Of a DNA stretch of 64,000 bases, positions 42,571 to 51,568 are shown in pieces. Each line of letters starts with the position of its first letter. Position 1 is the stretch's first letter. Where the stretch lies: NCBI GenBank assembly GCA_902362775.1, contig CABIXV010000002.1:263225-327224 (forward strand). Reading direction: 5' to 3'. Made by a program: the position numbers and the translations under genes. This DNA comes from Clostridiales bacterium. GTDB lineage: Bacteria > Bacillota > Clostridia > Oscillospirales > Oscillospiraceae. The notes under the pieces were generated by a model that was not told where the DNA came from, did no database searches, and saw nothing but the letters and a program-made list of their open reading frames with translations.

Positions 42571-42864
42571 ATGTCAAAATTTTTGGATAAAGAGGCCAGC
42601 GATACCCTGTATCGCGCCATTTTGACCCTGAAGGACGAGGACGAGTGCCGCCGCTTTCTCCAGGACCTGTGTACCGTGTCCGAGCTGAAGGCCATGGAGC
42701 AGCGGATGGAAGTGGCCATGCTGCTGGATGAGGGCCTGATTTACAGCGACATTCTGGAAAAGACTGGGGCCTCCAGCGCTACCATCAGCCGGGTGAACCG
42801 GTGCCTCCACTACGGGGCGGAGGGCTATCAGCGGGTCATCCCCCGCCTGAAGGAGCGGCGGTGA
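42571..42864 (+). CDS. YerC/YecD family TrpR-like regulator
   Basis: A 97-residue protein with the TrpR-superfamily helix-turn-helix (LIYSDILEKTGASSATISRVNRCL) near the C-terminus and the N-terminal DTLYRAILTLKDEDECRRFLQDLCT typical of YerC/YecD. AAAGGAG is 6 bp before ATG 42571. Its stop shares a base with the next start (TGATG), implying coupling to the methyltransferase. Targets are unknown. Confidence 0.85.
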   Translation: MSKFLDKEASDTLYRAILTLKDEDECRRFLQDLCTVSELKAMEQRMEVAMLLDEGLIYSDILEKTGASSATISRVNRCLHYGAEGYQRVIPRLKERR

Positions 42865-43616
42865 TGAACAGCTACCGCTTTCTGGCCGGCTGCTATGACC
42901 AGCTGACCTATGATGTCCGCTATCCCGCCTGGGCCGACTATATCGAAAAGCACTTCCGCCGCCAGCCCCTGCCAGGCAGGACGGTGCTGGACCTGGCCTG
43001 CGGCACGGGCTCCCTCACCCGGGAGCTGGCCTTGCGGGGCTATGAGATGATCGGAGTGGACCAGTCGCCGGAGATGCTGGCCGAGGCGGCGGAGAAAAAC
43101 CGGGGCGCCGCCCCCATTGAGCCCATCTTCCTGTGCCAGACCATGGAGAGGCTGGACCTGTACGGCACCATCGACGCCTGCGTGTGTTGCCTGGACAGCG
43201 TCAACTATGTTACCGACCCGAAAAAGCTCCAGCGGGCCTTTGAGCGGGTCCACCTGTTTCTCATGCCTGGGGGTCTGTTTCTCTTTGACGTAAACACGGT
43301 GGAAAAACTGGAGGGGCTGGATGGTCAGGTCTTTTTAGATGAAACTGAGGACGCCTACTGCGTCTGGCGGGCGGAGTACTCCCGGCGCGGCCGCATCTGT
43401 TCCTATTTCATGGATATTTTCCAGTTGGACGAAAGGACCGGCCAGTGGGCGCGGGGGGAGGAGCTCCACCGGGAGCGGGCCTACACCACGGAGGAGCTGA
43501 CGGCCATGCTCCGGCAGGCGGGTTTTTCCCAAATCAGGATATTCGGAGAATTGAAAATGCGTCCCCCCGTGGACGGGGAACAGCGCGTTTTTTTCACTGC
43601 GAGAAAGGACAAGTAA
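42864..43616 (+). CDS. Class I SAM-dependent methyltransferase
   Basis: A 250-residue cytosolic methyltransferase with motif I VLDLACGTGSLTREL near residue 40, the acidic loop VDQSPEMLAEA near 65, and motif IV-like IDACVCCLDSVNYV. The substrate cannot be predicted. ATG 42864 overlaps the stop of the YerC-like gene (TGATG), and hslO begins 5 bp after its stop, so all three form one operon. Confidence 0.8.
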   Translation: MNSYRFLAGCYDQLTYDVRYPAWADYIEKHFRRQPLPGRTVLDLACGTGSLTRELALRGYEMIGVDQSPEMLAEAAEKNRGAAPIEPIFLCQTMERLDLYGTIDACVCCLDSVNYVTDPKKLQRAFERVHLFLMPGGLFLFDVNTVEKLEGLDGQVFLDETEDAYCVWRAEYSRRGRICSYFMDIFQLDERTGQWARGEELHRERAYTTEELTAMLRQAGFSQIRIFGELKMRPPVDGEQRVFFTARKDK

Positions 43617-43621
43617 TATCT

Positions 43622-44500
43622 ATGCGCGACGAAATCGTAAGAGCAATAACCGGCGACGGCCTGGTCAAAGCTGTCGCTGTCACCGGACGGGACGTGGTGG
43701 AGCGGGCTCGAAACATCCACAAGCTGCTGCCCATGTCCACCGCCGCCCTGGGGCGGGCTCTGCTGGGGGCCTCTATGATGGGCGACATGCTCAAGGAGGA
43801 GCAGGGCTCCCTCACCCTTCAAATCAAGGGGGGCGGCCCCCTGGGCACCATTTTGGCGGTGTCCGACTATGAGGGCAACGTCCGGGGCTATGTCCAGCAC
43901 CCCCAGGTGGACCTGATGGAGAAGTACCGGGGCAAGCTGGACGTGGGGGCCGCGGTGGGGACCGACGGCACCCTTACCGTCATCAAGGACATCGGACTGA
44001 AGGAGCCCTATGTGGGGTCTATCGGTCTGTTTTCCGGTGAGATCGCTGACGACTTGGCCATGTACTTTGTGGAGAGCGAGCAGATCCCAACCGCCTGTGC
44101 CCTGGGTGTACTGGTAGGGCTGGACCAGTCTGTCACCGCTGCTGGCGGCTATCTCATCCAGCTTCTGCCTGGCGCCGACGAGGAGATGATATCCAAGATA
44201 GAGGCCGGGGTCCATGCCATGGGCTCGGTCAGCCACGCTCTAGCCGATGGACTGGACGGCGAGGGATTGCTGAAAGCGGTACTAAAGGACTTTGAGCTGG
44301 AGATCCTGGAGAAGCATCCGGTGGAGTACCGGTGCTACTGCTCCCGAGACCGGGTGACCCGCGCCCTCATCAGCATGGGGCGGCAAGAGCTGTCCGGACT
44401 GATCGCCGAGCAGGGCCAGGCGGAGCTGTCCTGCCAGTTTTGCGACAAAGTGTACCGCTACTCCAGGGAGGAACTGGAGGACATTTTGGCCAATATGTGA
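43622..44500 (+). CDS. hslO: Redox-regulated chaperone Hsp33
   Basis: A 292-residue cytosolic holdase activated by oxidation. The N-terminal domain has HKLLPMSTAALGRALLGASMM and LQIKGGGPLGTILAVSD. The C-terminal zinc site is formed by CYCS near residue 239 and CQFC near 271, the four cysteines that form disulphides under stress. The start at ATG 43622 fits the family N-terminus (MRDEIVRAI). It is the third gene of the YerC-methyltransferase operon and ends at a strong terminator. Confidence 0.93.
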   Translation: MRDEIVRAITGDGLVKAVAVTGRDVVERARNIHKLLPMSTAALGRALLGASMMGDMLKEEQGSLTLQIKGGGPLGTILAVSDYEGNVRGYVQHPQVDLMEKYRGKLDVGAAVGTDGTLTVIKDIGLKEPYVGSIGLFSGEIADDLAMYFVESEQIPTACALGVLVGLDQSVTAAGGYLIQLLPGADEEMISKIEAGVHAMGSVSHALADGLDGEGLLKAVLKDFELEILEKHPVEYRCYCSRDRVTRALISMGRQELSGLIAEQGQAELSCQFCDKVYRYSREELEDILANM

Positions 44501-44504
44501 GCAT

Positions 44505-44540
44505 CAGGGCTGGCCCAGGTGGGCCAGCCCTGATCTTCTC
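44505..44540 (+). terminator. Terminator of hslO operon
   Basis: CAGGGCTGGCCC (44505-44516), loop AGGT and GGGCCAGCCCTG (44521-44532) are followed by a T/C-rich tract. Confidence 0.8.
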
Positions 44541-44589
44541 TTTTCGTAAACAGCTTGCGCGGCTCCAGGACTCTGTTTTAATTTTAGAA

Positions 44590-44617
44590 GATGCCGGAAG
44601 GATATCCTTCCGGCATC
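44590..44617 (-). terminator. Terminator of the DUF11-repeat gene
   Basis: A perfect 28-bp palindrome: GATGCCGGAAG (44590-44600) and CTTCCGGCATC (44607-44617). On the minus strand it follows the stop of the DUF11 gene and is trailed by a weak T-rich stretch. Confidence 0.7.
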
Positions 44618-44624
44618 TCTCTTT

Positions 44625-47600
44625 TCAGCAGGGCAGTTGGCGGTGCCGGGGCATCGGGCCCTGGCACCAGGGCCTCCACACCACCGTGGCCGCCGATGCC
44701 TCGTTGTCCTCGGGCCTCAACTCCAGGGACAGAGCAGTTACCGCCGCCCGGTTGACAAGGACGCCCTGGGCACAGGCATCCACCTGCCCGGCCAGCAGCA
44801 AGGACCGGGATTGCCCGGAGGGGATATCCCCCAGCTCGTAGCTGCCAATCCAGGGCTGCCAGGTGCCGCCGCCGTCGGGTGACACCATCACCCCATTCAA
44901 CTCCGCCGGCAGTTGGTCTGTCACTACCGCTTGCAGCGCCGTTTCTGGCCCCAGGTTGGTCACCTGAAGCACATAGACCAGCGTCTGACAAGGCTGGACG
45001 TAACCTGGCGCCCACTTGCTCAACTGTAGATCCGTGCCGCCCGCGATGGGTACCATGCTGGTGGATGAGTTATTTGTGGGATCTGGATCCGGCGTAGTGC
45101 TGGACACGACGGCCGTGTTGGTGACACTGGTTCGGGCCTCCACCGCCAATCCACCCTGGATCAGGAAGGACCGCGCCCCACCCTCCGGCAATTCTCCAAT
45201 AGGATAGCTCCCGCTCCAGGGGCCCCAGGTGGCTCCGCCATCCAAGGAGAACTCTACATTGGACAGCTCCGGCGGAGTGATATCCGCCAATATTACCCCT
45301 TGGGCAGTGCTCGGCCCCCGGTTGGTCACCAAGATAGTATAGGTCAAGCTCTGACCGGGCTGGACCGGGTCCACGGGCCCCGTCTTGACCACCGCCAGGT
45401 CAGCCGTCTGGAGCACCGGAGTCACATCAGTGGAACTGTTGTTGCTGGGGTCCGGGTCCGGGGTAGTAGAGGCCACCACCGCTGTGTTGACCAGGGTATC
45501 TCCCGCAGTTGTGCTTACAGTGCCCCGCAGCAGGACCGAGCGGCTCTGTCCGGCGGGCAGGATGCCCAACCCATAGGGGCTGGACCAGGGTGCCCAGGTG
45601 GCCCCGTTATCCAACGAGAACTCCTGTCCCAGCAGGGCGGCCGGAACCGAGTCGGTCAGAATCACATTCTGTCCGTCCGAGGGGCCGCTGTTTCCCACCG
45701 TGATGGTGTACTGGAACTGCTGGCCGGGCACCGCGGGAGAGGTCCCGCCCTCCTTTACCACACTCAGATTGGCGGACTGCTCCACCTCCACCGGTGCGGT
45801 ATCCGTGTTGTTGTCCGGATTTGGGTCCGGTGTAGTGCTGGATACTACCGCGGTGTTGGACAAGGGGCCAGCCTGGGCCGAGGGGGACACAGTCCCTCGG
45901 ATAAGGACTGTCCTGTTGTCCCCCGGCAGCAGGGTATGCAGCGGATAGGGGCTGGACCAGGGTGCCCAAGTGATCCCTCCGTCCATGGAGAGCTCGGGCC
46001 CCAGAAGGGCACCCGGCGTCTGGTCCGCCAGTTCCACGTCCTGGGCAGCGGAGGGGCCCGCATTGGTCACTATCATGGTATAGACCAGGGGCTCCCCCGC
46101 CCGAACCGCCACCGGCAGCCCCGTCTTGACCACCGCCAGGTCAGCGGAAACGTCTACCGGGATCCGTACCGTGTCACTGTTGTTGCCGGGGTCCGGGTCC
46201 GGGGTGCTGCTGGACACGGTCGCGGTGTTTTCCACCAGGCCCTCCGCGTCCATGCTCACCGTCCCCCGGATGAGCACCTGTATCTGCCGCCCATTGGCGA
46301 TGGTCCCCAGGGCATAGCTTCCCGTCCACGGCTGCCAGCTGGCCCCGTTGTCCAGAGAGAACTCCTGCCCCAGCAGAAGGGCGGGCAGCATATCGGTGAT
46401 CTGGCCATCCACCGCCGGGTCCGGGCCCAGATTTTGGACCAGGATAGAATAAGTCAGCAACTGACCATGGATAGCCGGATTCGGGGAAGCGATCTTAGTT
46501 ACTGCCAAGTCGGCGGCAGTGTTTACTGGGGTCAGCTCCGTGGCTGTGTTGTTGGTGGGATCTGGGTCTGGAGTGTCGCTGGTAATGGTCACGGTGTTCT
46601 GGATGGTCTCAGCGGCATCCGCTCTCACCGTCCCCCGGAGGACAACGGTCCGTGCGCCGCCCGCCGGCAGGGTGCCCAGGGACAGAGACCCGGTCCAGGA
46701 TCGGAAGGTCACACCATCCAGAGAATACTCCCCGTTGGACAGCTGGTCAGGTAGTGGGTCGGTAAGGCGGACGTTCTGTCCGTCCGCCGGCCCCAGATTG
46801 GAAACTTCCACGGTATAGGTCAGTACCCCGCCCGCAGATACCGGACTGGGCGCCCCGGTCTTGGTAACCGCCAGGTCGGCGGCCAGGTCAACGGGTGTAA
46901 TATCCGTGGAGGTATTGTTACTGGGGTCCGGGTCCGGGGTGGGACTGGTCACGGCAGCCGTGTTGACAATGGTCTGGCCGGCCGCAGGGCTGACTACGCC
47001 CCGCAGCAGCACCACTCTGGCCACCCCTGGTATCAAAGTCCCCAGGGGGAGAGTTGGGCTCCACGGCTGCCAAGTGGCTCCGTTGTCCAGCGACCACTCC
47101 AGGCCGTCCAGGCCAGCGGGCTGCTGATCCTCTAAGGTGACATCTACCGCGCTGGAGGGGCCGGCGTTGCCCACCGCGAAAGTATAGGTCACCAGGTCCC
47201 CCGGACGGGCTGGTTTGGGCGCGCCCAGCTTCAGCAGAGACAGGTCCGCCTCCTCCCCCACCGGCACCTCTACGGTGTCTGTGTTATTGGACAGGTCCGG
47301 GTCAAAGGTAGGAGAACTGACTACGGCGGTATTGACGATGCTCCCCGTGGCCGCTGGGTCCACGGTCCCACGGATCAACACTGTGACGCTGTCCCCTGAC
47401 GGGATGTCACCCAGAGGGGTCGAGCCGGCCCAGGGCTGCCAGGTGCTTCCCCCATCCAGGGAGAACTGGGGGGACAGCATCTCTGGGGGAACTGTGTCAG
47501 TGAGTTGGGCATCCTGTGCCGGGTCGGGGCCATTGTTATAGTTTTTGATGCTGTACGTCAGCGGTCCCCCCGCAGTAGCGGGATTGGGGTCCGCCGTCTT

Positions 47601-48722
47601 GGTCATCTGCAAGTCCGCTGTGGGCTCCACCACCGCCCGGGGGCAGATGGCCCCGTCGTTAAAGGAGGCAAAAAAGGTGGTGGAGAAGGGCACTCCTACG
47701 GCAGTGTTGCCACTGTGGGTATAGCGGTATACCGTTCCGTCGTTGTTGGCGATGGCGTAGACAGTCCCGGTGCTGTCTATGACCACCGCGCCGAAAGACG
47801 CATTTGGATTGGGGGCGGTGGTGGACAGGGCCGTGACCTGGCCAGTGGTGGGGACGATTCGAGTGAGCACCCCGTTGCGCTGCACACCGTACAGGTTTCC
47901 GTCCGCCGGGTCGTAGGCCCAGTCACTGATGTTGACCGCGGAGGACAGGGGCGTGCCATAGTTTGCCGTCTGCTCCACATAGCCCGCTCTGGGGTCTGCC
48001 AGCTTCAAATAGGTGGCCGAACCGGGACGCAGATCCACTGTGTAGTAGCGGGCCGCGTCATTGATATACAGGTAAAAGAATCCGGCCGCGTCAAAGGTCC
48101 CGGTGTTGTAGCCGGCAGCCGGCAGTCCGTTAGGGCGAGTCAGTTGGGTCAGGGTCCCGTCCCCATCTACACGCACCAGGTTGTTGGTCGTCTGGTCATA
48201 GCCATAGAGATAGTTGTCCAGGGGACTGTACCCAATGGCGTTTACATCGTGGGCTGGGTCTACCGCCCCGCGCAGCACCGACTGCCCCGTGACCAAATCG
48301 ATGTCGTACCAGTTGGTGGGCCGCCCTACAAACTGAATCATCCGGCTGGAGCAGGGCAGCGGTGCGCTCAGGGCGTCGTGTCCGAAGTTCTGTCCGGAGA
48401 TCTCCGCATTGGATTCCACTTGAGCGGCAGTCACGGTAACATCCGCTTTGCGCGGAGTATTGGAGTGGAGATAGCCCGCCGGCTGTGGAAAAGCTGAGGG
48501 CGGACATGAGGTGGGTTGGACCACCGGCTCATATATCGTATAACTGCCGGCGGCCGCCACAGAGAAGGAATAGCGGCCAAAGGCATCGGTCTGCACAGTA
48601 GTACAGCTGCCTACGGCCCTGTATAATGTCATGGAAACGCCGGGGATCCCCGGTTCGCCCCCGTCAAACTGACCATTTCGGTCCAGGTCGTCATAGACGA
48701 CCCCGGTGATGGTGGCTGGCAT
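44625..48722 (-). CDS. Giant surface-type protein with SdrD-B-like start and eight DUF11 repeats
   Basis: A 1365-residue protein. Residues 1-110 form an SdrD B-like domain (GVVYDDLDRNGQFDGGEPGIPGV). Residues about 120-365 form a beta-propeller-like part (YSPLDNYLYGYDQTTNNLV and similar). Eight DUF11 repeats of about 120 residues follow, each starting with a variant of ADLAVTKTGAPSP and containing NTAxVSSxTPDPDPxNNxxT. The C-terminus is short and basic (WRPWCQGPMPRHRQLPC). No signal peptide, membrane helix or LPxTG sorting motif is visible. It may be exported by a non-classical route, act in the spore envelope from the mother cell, or be released. DNA repeats make copy-number change likely. 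Confidence 0.8.
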   Translation of the reverse strand: MPATITGVVYDDLDRNGQFDGGEPGIPGVSMTLYRAVGSCTTVQTDAFGRYSFSVAAAGSYTIYEPVVQPTSCPPSAFPQPAGYLHSNTPRKADVTVTAAQVESNAEISGQNFGHDALSAPLPCSSRMIQFVGRPTNWYDIDLVTGQSVLRGAVDPAHDVNAIGYSPLDNYLYGYDQTTNNLVRVDGDGTLTQLTRPNGLPAAGYNTGTFDAAGFFYLYINDAARYYTVDLRPGSATYLKLADPRAGYVEQTANYGTPLSSAVNISDWAYDPADGNLYGVQRNGVLTRIVPTTGQVTALSTTAPNPNASFGAVVIDSTGTVYAIANNDGTVYRYTHSGNTAVGVPFSTTFFASFNDGAICPRAVVEPTADLQMTKTADPNPATAGGPLTYSIKNYNNGPDPAQDAQLTDTVPPEMLSPQFSLDGGSTWQPWAGSTPLGDIPSGDSVTVLIRGTVDPAATGSIVNTAVVSSPTFDPDLSNNTDTVEVPVGEEADLSLLKLGAPKPARPGDLVTYTFAVGNAGPSSAVDVTLEDQQPAGLDGLEWSLDNGATWQPWSPTLPLGTLIPGVARVVLLRGVVSPAAGQTIVNTAAVTSPTPDPDPSNNTSTDITPVDLAADLAVTKTGAPSPVSAGGVLTYTVEVSNLGPADGQNVRLTDPLPDQLSNGEYSLDGVTFRSWTGSLSLGTLPAGGARTVVLRGTVRADAAETIQNTVTITSDTPDPDPTNNTATELTPVNTAADLAVTKIASPNPAIHGQLLTYSILVQNLGPDPAVDGQITDMLPALLLGQEFSLDNGASWQPWTGSYALGTIANGRQIQVLIRGTVSMDAEGLVENTATVSSSTPDPDPGNNSDTVRIPVDVSADLAVVKTGLPVAVRAGEPLVYTMIVTNAGPSAAQDVELADQTPGALLGPELSMDGGITWAPWSSPYPLHTLLPGDNRTVLIRGTVSPSAQAGPLSNTAVVSSTTPDPNPDNNTDTAPVEVEQSANLSVVKEGGTSPAVPGQQFQYTITVGNSGPSDGQNVILTDSVPAALLGQEFSLDNGATWAPWSSPYGLGILPAGQSRSVLLRGTVSTTAGDTLVNTAVVASTTPDPDPSNNSSTDVTPVLQTADLAVVKTGPVDPVQPGQSLTYTILVTNRGPSTAQGVILADITPPELSNVEFSLDGGATWGPWSGSYPIGELPEGGARSFLIQGGLAVEARTSVTNTAVVSSTTPDPDPTNNSSTSMVPIAGGTDLQLSKWAPGYVQPCQTLVYVLQVTNLGPETALQAVVTDQLPAELNGVMVSPDGGGTWQPWIGSYELGDIPSGQSRSLLLAGQVDACAQGVLVNRAAVTALSLELRPEDNEASAATVVWRPWCQGPMPRHRQLPC

Positions 48723-49102
48723 TTGAAATACATCTCCCTGTTAAAATTGGCGGCTGAAAATTGGCCTACGCCGCCACTCCATATTATGCCATGCCGCCTT
48801 CTTAGGGCACTTGGACCGGGTATTCGAAGGCTCCCGCCTCAGAAACAGCTTCAAAAGGAGCGATCTTTTTTCCTGCCAGCAATAGCCCAGGCTCTATTTT
48901 CTCCTGAGCAATACACGATGGATGAAATGCCCTCTCACATGGAAACATCTTTTCATGTAAGAGAGCGTTTTGTCGTTCCAGGGCACAAGGTTCCTGTCCC
49001 TTTGGTAAGTTTGGTATCAATTTGCAACATAAGCCCTGCAAAAGAGGATACGAACCGACCCTGAACGGTTACACTAAGAGGAAACATGGAAAGGAGCGGG
49101 AC
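48723..49102. other. Intergenic region between DUF11 gene and tyrosine recombinase
   Basis: About 380 bp without a gene I can support. An imperfect dyad CTCTCACATG...CATGTAAGAGAG occurs near 48932-48967. A minus-strand reading frame at 48802-49041 lacks a ribosome binding site and recognisable domains. The region presumably holds both divergent promoters. Confidence 0.4.
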
Positions 49103-49948
49103 ATGAAAAACAGGAGTATCAGCGGAGAGCATCTGATCCGGTTTCGGAAGCGGCTGGAAGATGAGGAGCGAAGCGCGGCGACGGTAGAGAAATACCTGCG
49201 GGATGTGGCGCAGTTCGCGTCCTTTCTGGCGGGCGGCGTAGTAACCAAGGCCTCCGTTGCCCGGTGGAAGGAGCGCTTGCTAGAGGAGGGCCAGTCTCCC
49301 TCTACGGTGAACGGCAAGCTGACGGCGCTGGACCGCTTTCTGGCCTTTGCCGGCTGGGCGGACTGCCGGGTGCGTCACCTGAAGCTGCAGCGGCGGCTGT
49401 TCCGGGACTCGGACCGGGAGCTGACACGGGAGGAGTACGGCCGTCTTGTAGCGGCGGCGGGCGCGGCCGGAAAGGAGCGGCTGGAGCTGCTGCTGGAGAG
49501 CGTCTGTGCCACCGGGGTCCGGGTGTCCGAGGTAAGATATCTCACTGTGGAGGCCGCCCAGCGGGGCAGAGCAGAGATATCTCTCAAGGGCAAGATCCGT
49601 GCCATTCTCATCCCTGGCAAGCTGTGCCGCAAGCTGCTGAAATACGCCAGGAAACAAAAAATCGCCTCCGGTGAGATATTCCTCACCAGAGGCGGAAAGA
49701 GCTTATCCAGGAAACAGATCTGGGCGGAGATGAAGGGGCTCTGCCAGAAAGCTGGGGTAGCCTCCTCCAAGGTCTTTCCCCATAATCTGCGCCACCTATT
49801 CGCCCGAACCTTCTACCGGGCATGCCGGGACGTGGCCAAGCTGGCCGATGTGTTGGGCCACTCCTCCATTGAAACGACCCGTATCTACCTCATCTCTACT
49901 GGCGCCGAGCACGCCCGCGCCTTGGAGCGGTTGAGGCTGGTGTCCTAG
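49103..49948 (+). CDS. Tyrosine recombinase (phage-integrase family)
   Basis: A 281-residue protein with an N-terminal SAM-like domain (EHLIRFRKRLEDEERSAATVEKYLRDV) and the catalytic domain: Arg in ATGVRVSEVRYL near 142, HNLRH (H-x-x-R) near 231, and LGHSSIETTRIYL with His and the nucleophile Tyr near 254-264. AAAGGAG is 7 bp before ATG 49103. It is not linked to other element genes. Immediately downstream are three copies of a 20-bp sequence, two direct and one inverted, that could be its crossover sites. It could act as an invertase or Xer-like resolvase. Confidence 0.85.
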   Translation: MKNRSISGEHLIRFRKRLEDEERSAATVEKYLRDVAQFASFLAGGVVTKASVARWKERLLEEGQSPSTVNGKLTALDRFLAFAGWADCRVRHLKLQRRLFRDSDRELTREEYGRLVAAAGAAGKERLELLLESVCATGVRVSEVRYLTVEAAQRGRAEISLKGKIRAILIPGKLCRKLLKYARKQKIASGEIFLTRGGKSLSRKQIWAEMKGLCQKAGVASSKVFPHNLRHLFARTFYRACRDVAKLADVLGHSSIETTRIYLISTGAEHARALERLRLVS

Positions 49949-49955
49949 CCTTATA

Positions 49956-49975
49956 GACAGAATCAGCCTTCTGTC
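49956..49975 (+). repeat. 20-bp repeat, copy 1
   Basis: GACAGAATCAGCCTTCTGTC, 8 bp after the recombinase stop, followed by GGATAAGGT. The last feature is shared with copy 3. Confidence 0.85.
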
Positions 49976-50029
49976 ATAATAGGATAAGGTGTTAAAAATG
50001 CTGCCTTGTCCATTAACACTTGGAAGGAT

Positions 50030-50049
50030 GACAAAATCAGCCTTCTGTC
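50030..50049 (+). repeat. 20-bp repeat, copy 2
   Basis: GACAAAATCAGCCTTCTGTC, differing from copy 1 by one base and in the same orientation. Confidence 0.85.
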
Positions 50050-50096
50050 CCAAAAAATTGAGAGGAAAAGGCTGATACATCCATTACATAACAATA

Positions 50097-50125
50097 ATCA
50101 TATCAGGGGAAGGCCGAAAAAGCAA
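50097..50125 (-). promoter_or_regulatory. Minus-strand promoter inside the repeat-bounded segment
   Basis: On the minus strand, TTGCTT (50125-50120) and TATGAT (50102-50097) are separated by 17 bp. At present it points toward the recombinase 3' end, away from the zinc-protein gene at 50365. Confidence 0.55.
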
Positions 50126-50210
50126 GTGTTTTTGCCTTCCAAGGCATGAAAATCAGGACCGACGAATCCATTTTTTCGCCGGCCTGTGTTTCCATGCCCA
50201 TGATTTGACA

Positions 50211-50240
50211 AAAAGTCGCTCTCCAGAGCGGCTTTTTTAT
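50211..50240. terminator. Terminator-like hairpin inside the repeat-bounded segment
   Basis: AGTCGCTCT (50214-50222) and AGAGCGGCT (50225-50233) form a stem with one mismatch, flanked by A and T runs on either side. Confidence 0.6.
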
Positions 50241-50302
50241 TTTTTCCGCCCCATGAAGCGGCTATTGAGGACAAAAGGGCCGCTCTCCCCGACCTTATCC
50301 AG

Positions 50303-50322
50303 AACAGAAGGCTGATTCTGTC
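50303..50322 (-). repeat. 20-bp repeat, copy 3 (inverted)
   Basis: On the minus strand the copy reads GACAGAATCAGCCTTCTGTT, matching copy 1 at 19 of 20 positions. It is inverted relative to copies 1 and 2, so recombination with either would invert 250-330 bp. Confidence 0.85.
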
Positions 50323-50364
50323 CCGAAGGTCAAGAAGCCCTTGTAGGCTGGGCCTTTTTGTCCC

Positions 50365-51528
50365 GTGCGGAAAGGGGATGAGGATATTCGGAAAACGATG
50401 CATCAGTTGTGTCGGCAAACGGGCCGTGAGGAACTACTGGATCAGTGGCACCCCACGAAAAACTTGCCGCTGACGCCGGACACAGTAAGTGGCGGGAGCA
50501 GCCGCCGGGTCTGGTGGCGGTGCGGGAAGGGGCATGAGTGGCAGAGCGCCGTGTACGCCCGGGTGAGCGCGGGGGCCGGGTGCCCCTATTGCTCTGGGAA
50601 GCTGGCCGTCCCCGGCCAGACCGACTTGGCATCCCGCTTTCCGGAGGTGGCTTTCCAATGGCACCCCACGAAAAACGCCCCTCTCACCCCGGACCAGGTG
50701 CTCCCCGGCAGCCACAGGCTGGTCTGGTGGCTATGCAAAAAAGGGCACGAGTGGCAGGCCGTGGTCAAGTCCCGGACAGCCGGCAGCGGCTGTCCGGTGT
50801 GCAGCAACCGGGTAACTGCCCCTGGGGAGAACGATCTGGCTGTCACCCACCCGGAGCTAGCCGCCCAATGGCACCCCACGAGGAACGGGTCGCTGACGCC
50901 CCAGGAAGTGACGGCTGGGAGCCGCCGAAGGGTATGGTGGAAATGCTGTCGGGGGCATGAGTGGCAAGCCAGAGTCCTGTCTCGATCCTTTGGGGGCACA
51001 GGCTGCCCCTACTGCGCGGGCAAGCGGGTAATCCCTGGGGAGAACGACCTGGCCAGCCTCTACCCGGAGGTAGCCGCCCAGTGGCACCCAATGCGGAACG
51101 GCGCTCTGGCCCCAACTCAGGTGTCGCCGTACAGCAACCGGAAGGTGTGGTGGCGGTGTGAAAAGGGCCACGACTACCAGGCGGTGGCGGCGGCCCGGAC
51201 CATGGGTGGAAGCGGCTGCCCCTACTGTGCAGGGCGGAAGGCGCTGGCGGGCTTCAACGACTTGGCTACTCTGGCGCCGGAGGTGGCGGCCCAGTGGTAC
51301 TGGACGCTCAACGGCAGCCTAACGCCGGAGCAGGTGACGGCCGGGAGCCGGCGGAAGGTATGGTGGGAGTGCCCCTATGGCCACGTGTGGAAGGCGGCCA
51401 TCTACTCCCGGACGGGAGAGCAGCACAGCGGCTGTCCCGTCTGCGCGGGCAAAGCCCGAAGCCGGCGGGCCCCCGCCCCAGCCGCCTGGGCGGCCAATCA
51501 GTCAAACAGCGGTATAGGCCGCATTTGA
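50365..51528 (+). CDS. Treble-clef zinc finger repeat protein (DUF4379-like), five copies
   Basis: A 387-residue protein made of five repeats of about 70 residues. Each has QWHPTKNxxLTPxxVxxGSxRxVWWxCxxGHEW, then an Arg-Ser spacer and GCPYC or GCPVC, so that two Cys, one His and a further Cys pair can bind zinc. This matches the treble-clef DUF4379 type. The start is uncertain: GTG 50365 has no clear ribosome binding site, and an ATG at 50398 is an alternative. The tail is Ala/Pro-rich. It lies directly downstream of the candidate invertible segment and may be phase-variable. Nucleic-acid binding is possible but not shown. Confidence 0.75.
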   Translation: MRKGDEDIRKTMHQLCRQTGREELLDQWHPTKNLPLTPDTVSGGSSRRVWWRCGKGHEWQSAVYARVSAGAGCPYCSGKLAVPGQTDLASRFPEVAFQWHPTKNAPLTPDQVLPGSHRLVWWLCKKGHEWQAVVKSRTAGSGCPVCSNRVTAPGENDLAVTHPELAAQWHPTRNGSLTPQEVTAGSRRRVWWKCCRGHEWQARVLSRSFGGTGCPYCAGKRVIPGENDLASLYPEVAAQWHPMRNGALAPTQVSPYSNRKVWWRCEKGHDYQAVAAARTMGGSGCPYCAGRKALAGFNDLATLAPEVAAQWYWTLNGSLTPEQVTAGSRRKVWWECPYGHVWKAAIYSRTGEQHSGCPVCAGKARSRRAPAPAAWAANQSNSGIGRI

Positions 51529-51568
51529 ACCTATGAAACACCCTAAAACGCAAGGAGGAAATGAGTAC

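Noticed and set aside
44900..47620. Regular repeats suggesting a CRISPR array
   Set aside because: The period is about 360 bp and translates into DUF11 domains; there are no short repeats with unique spacers.
45300..48497. Long plus-strand open frames across the DUF11 repeats
   Set aside because: They are antisense to a clear repeat protein, with repetitive composition caused by the repeats themselves.
48802..49041. Minus-strand frame of 79 codons in the gap before the tyrosine recombinase
   Set aside because: No ribosome binding site, no domain and no hydrophobic pattern.
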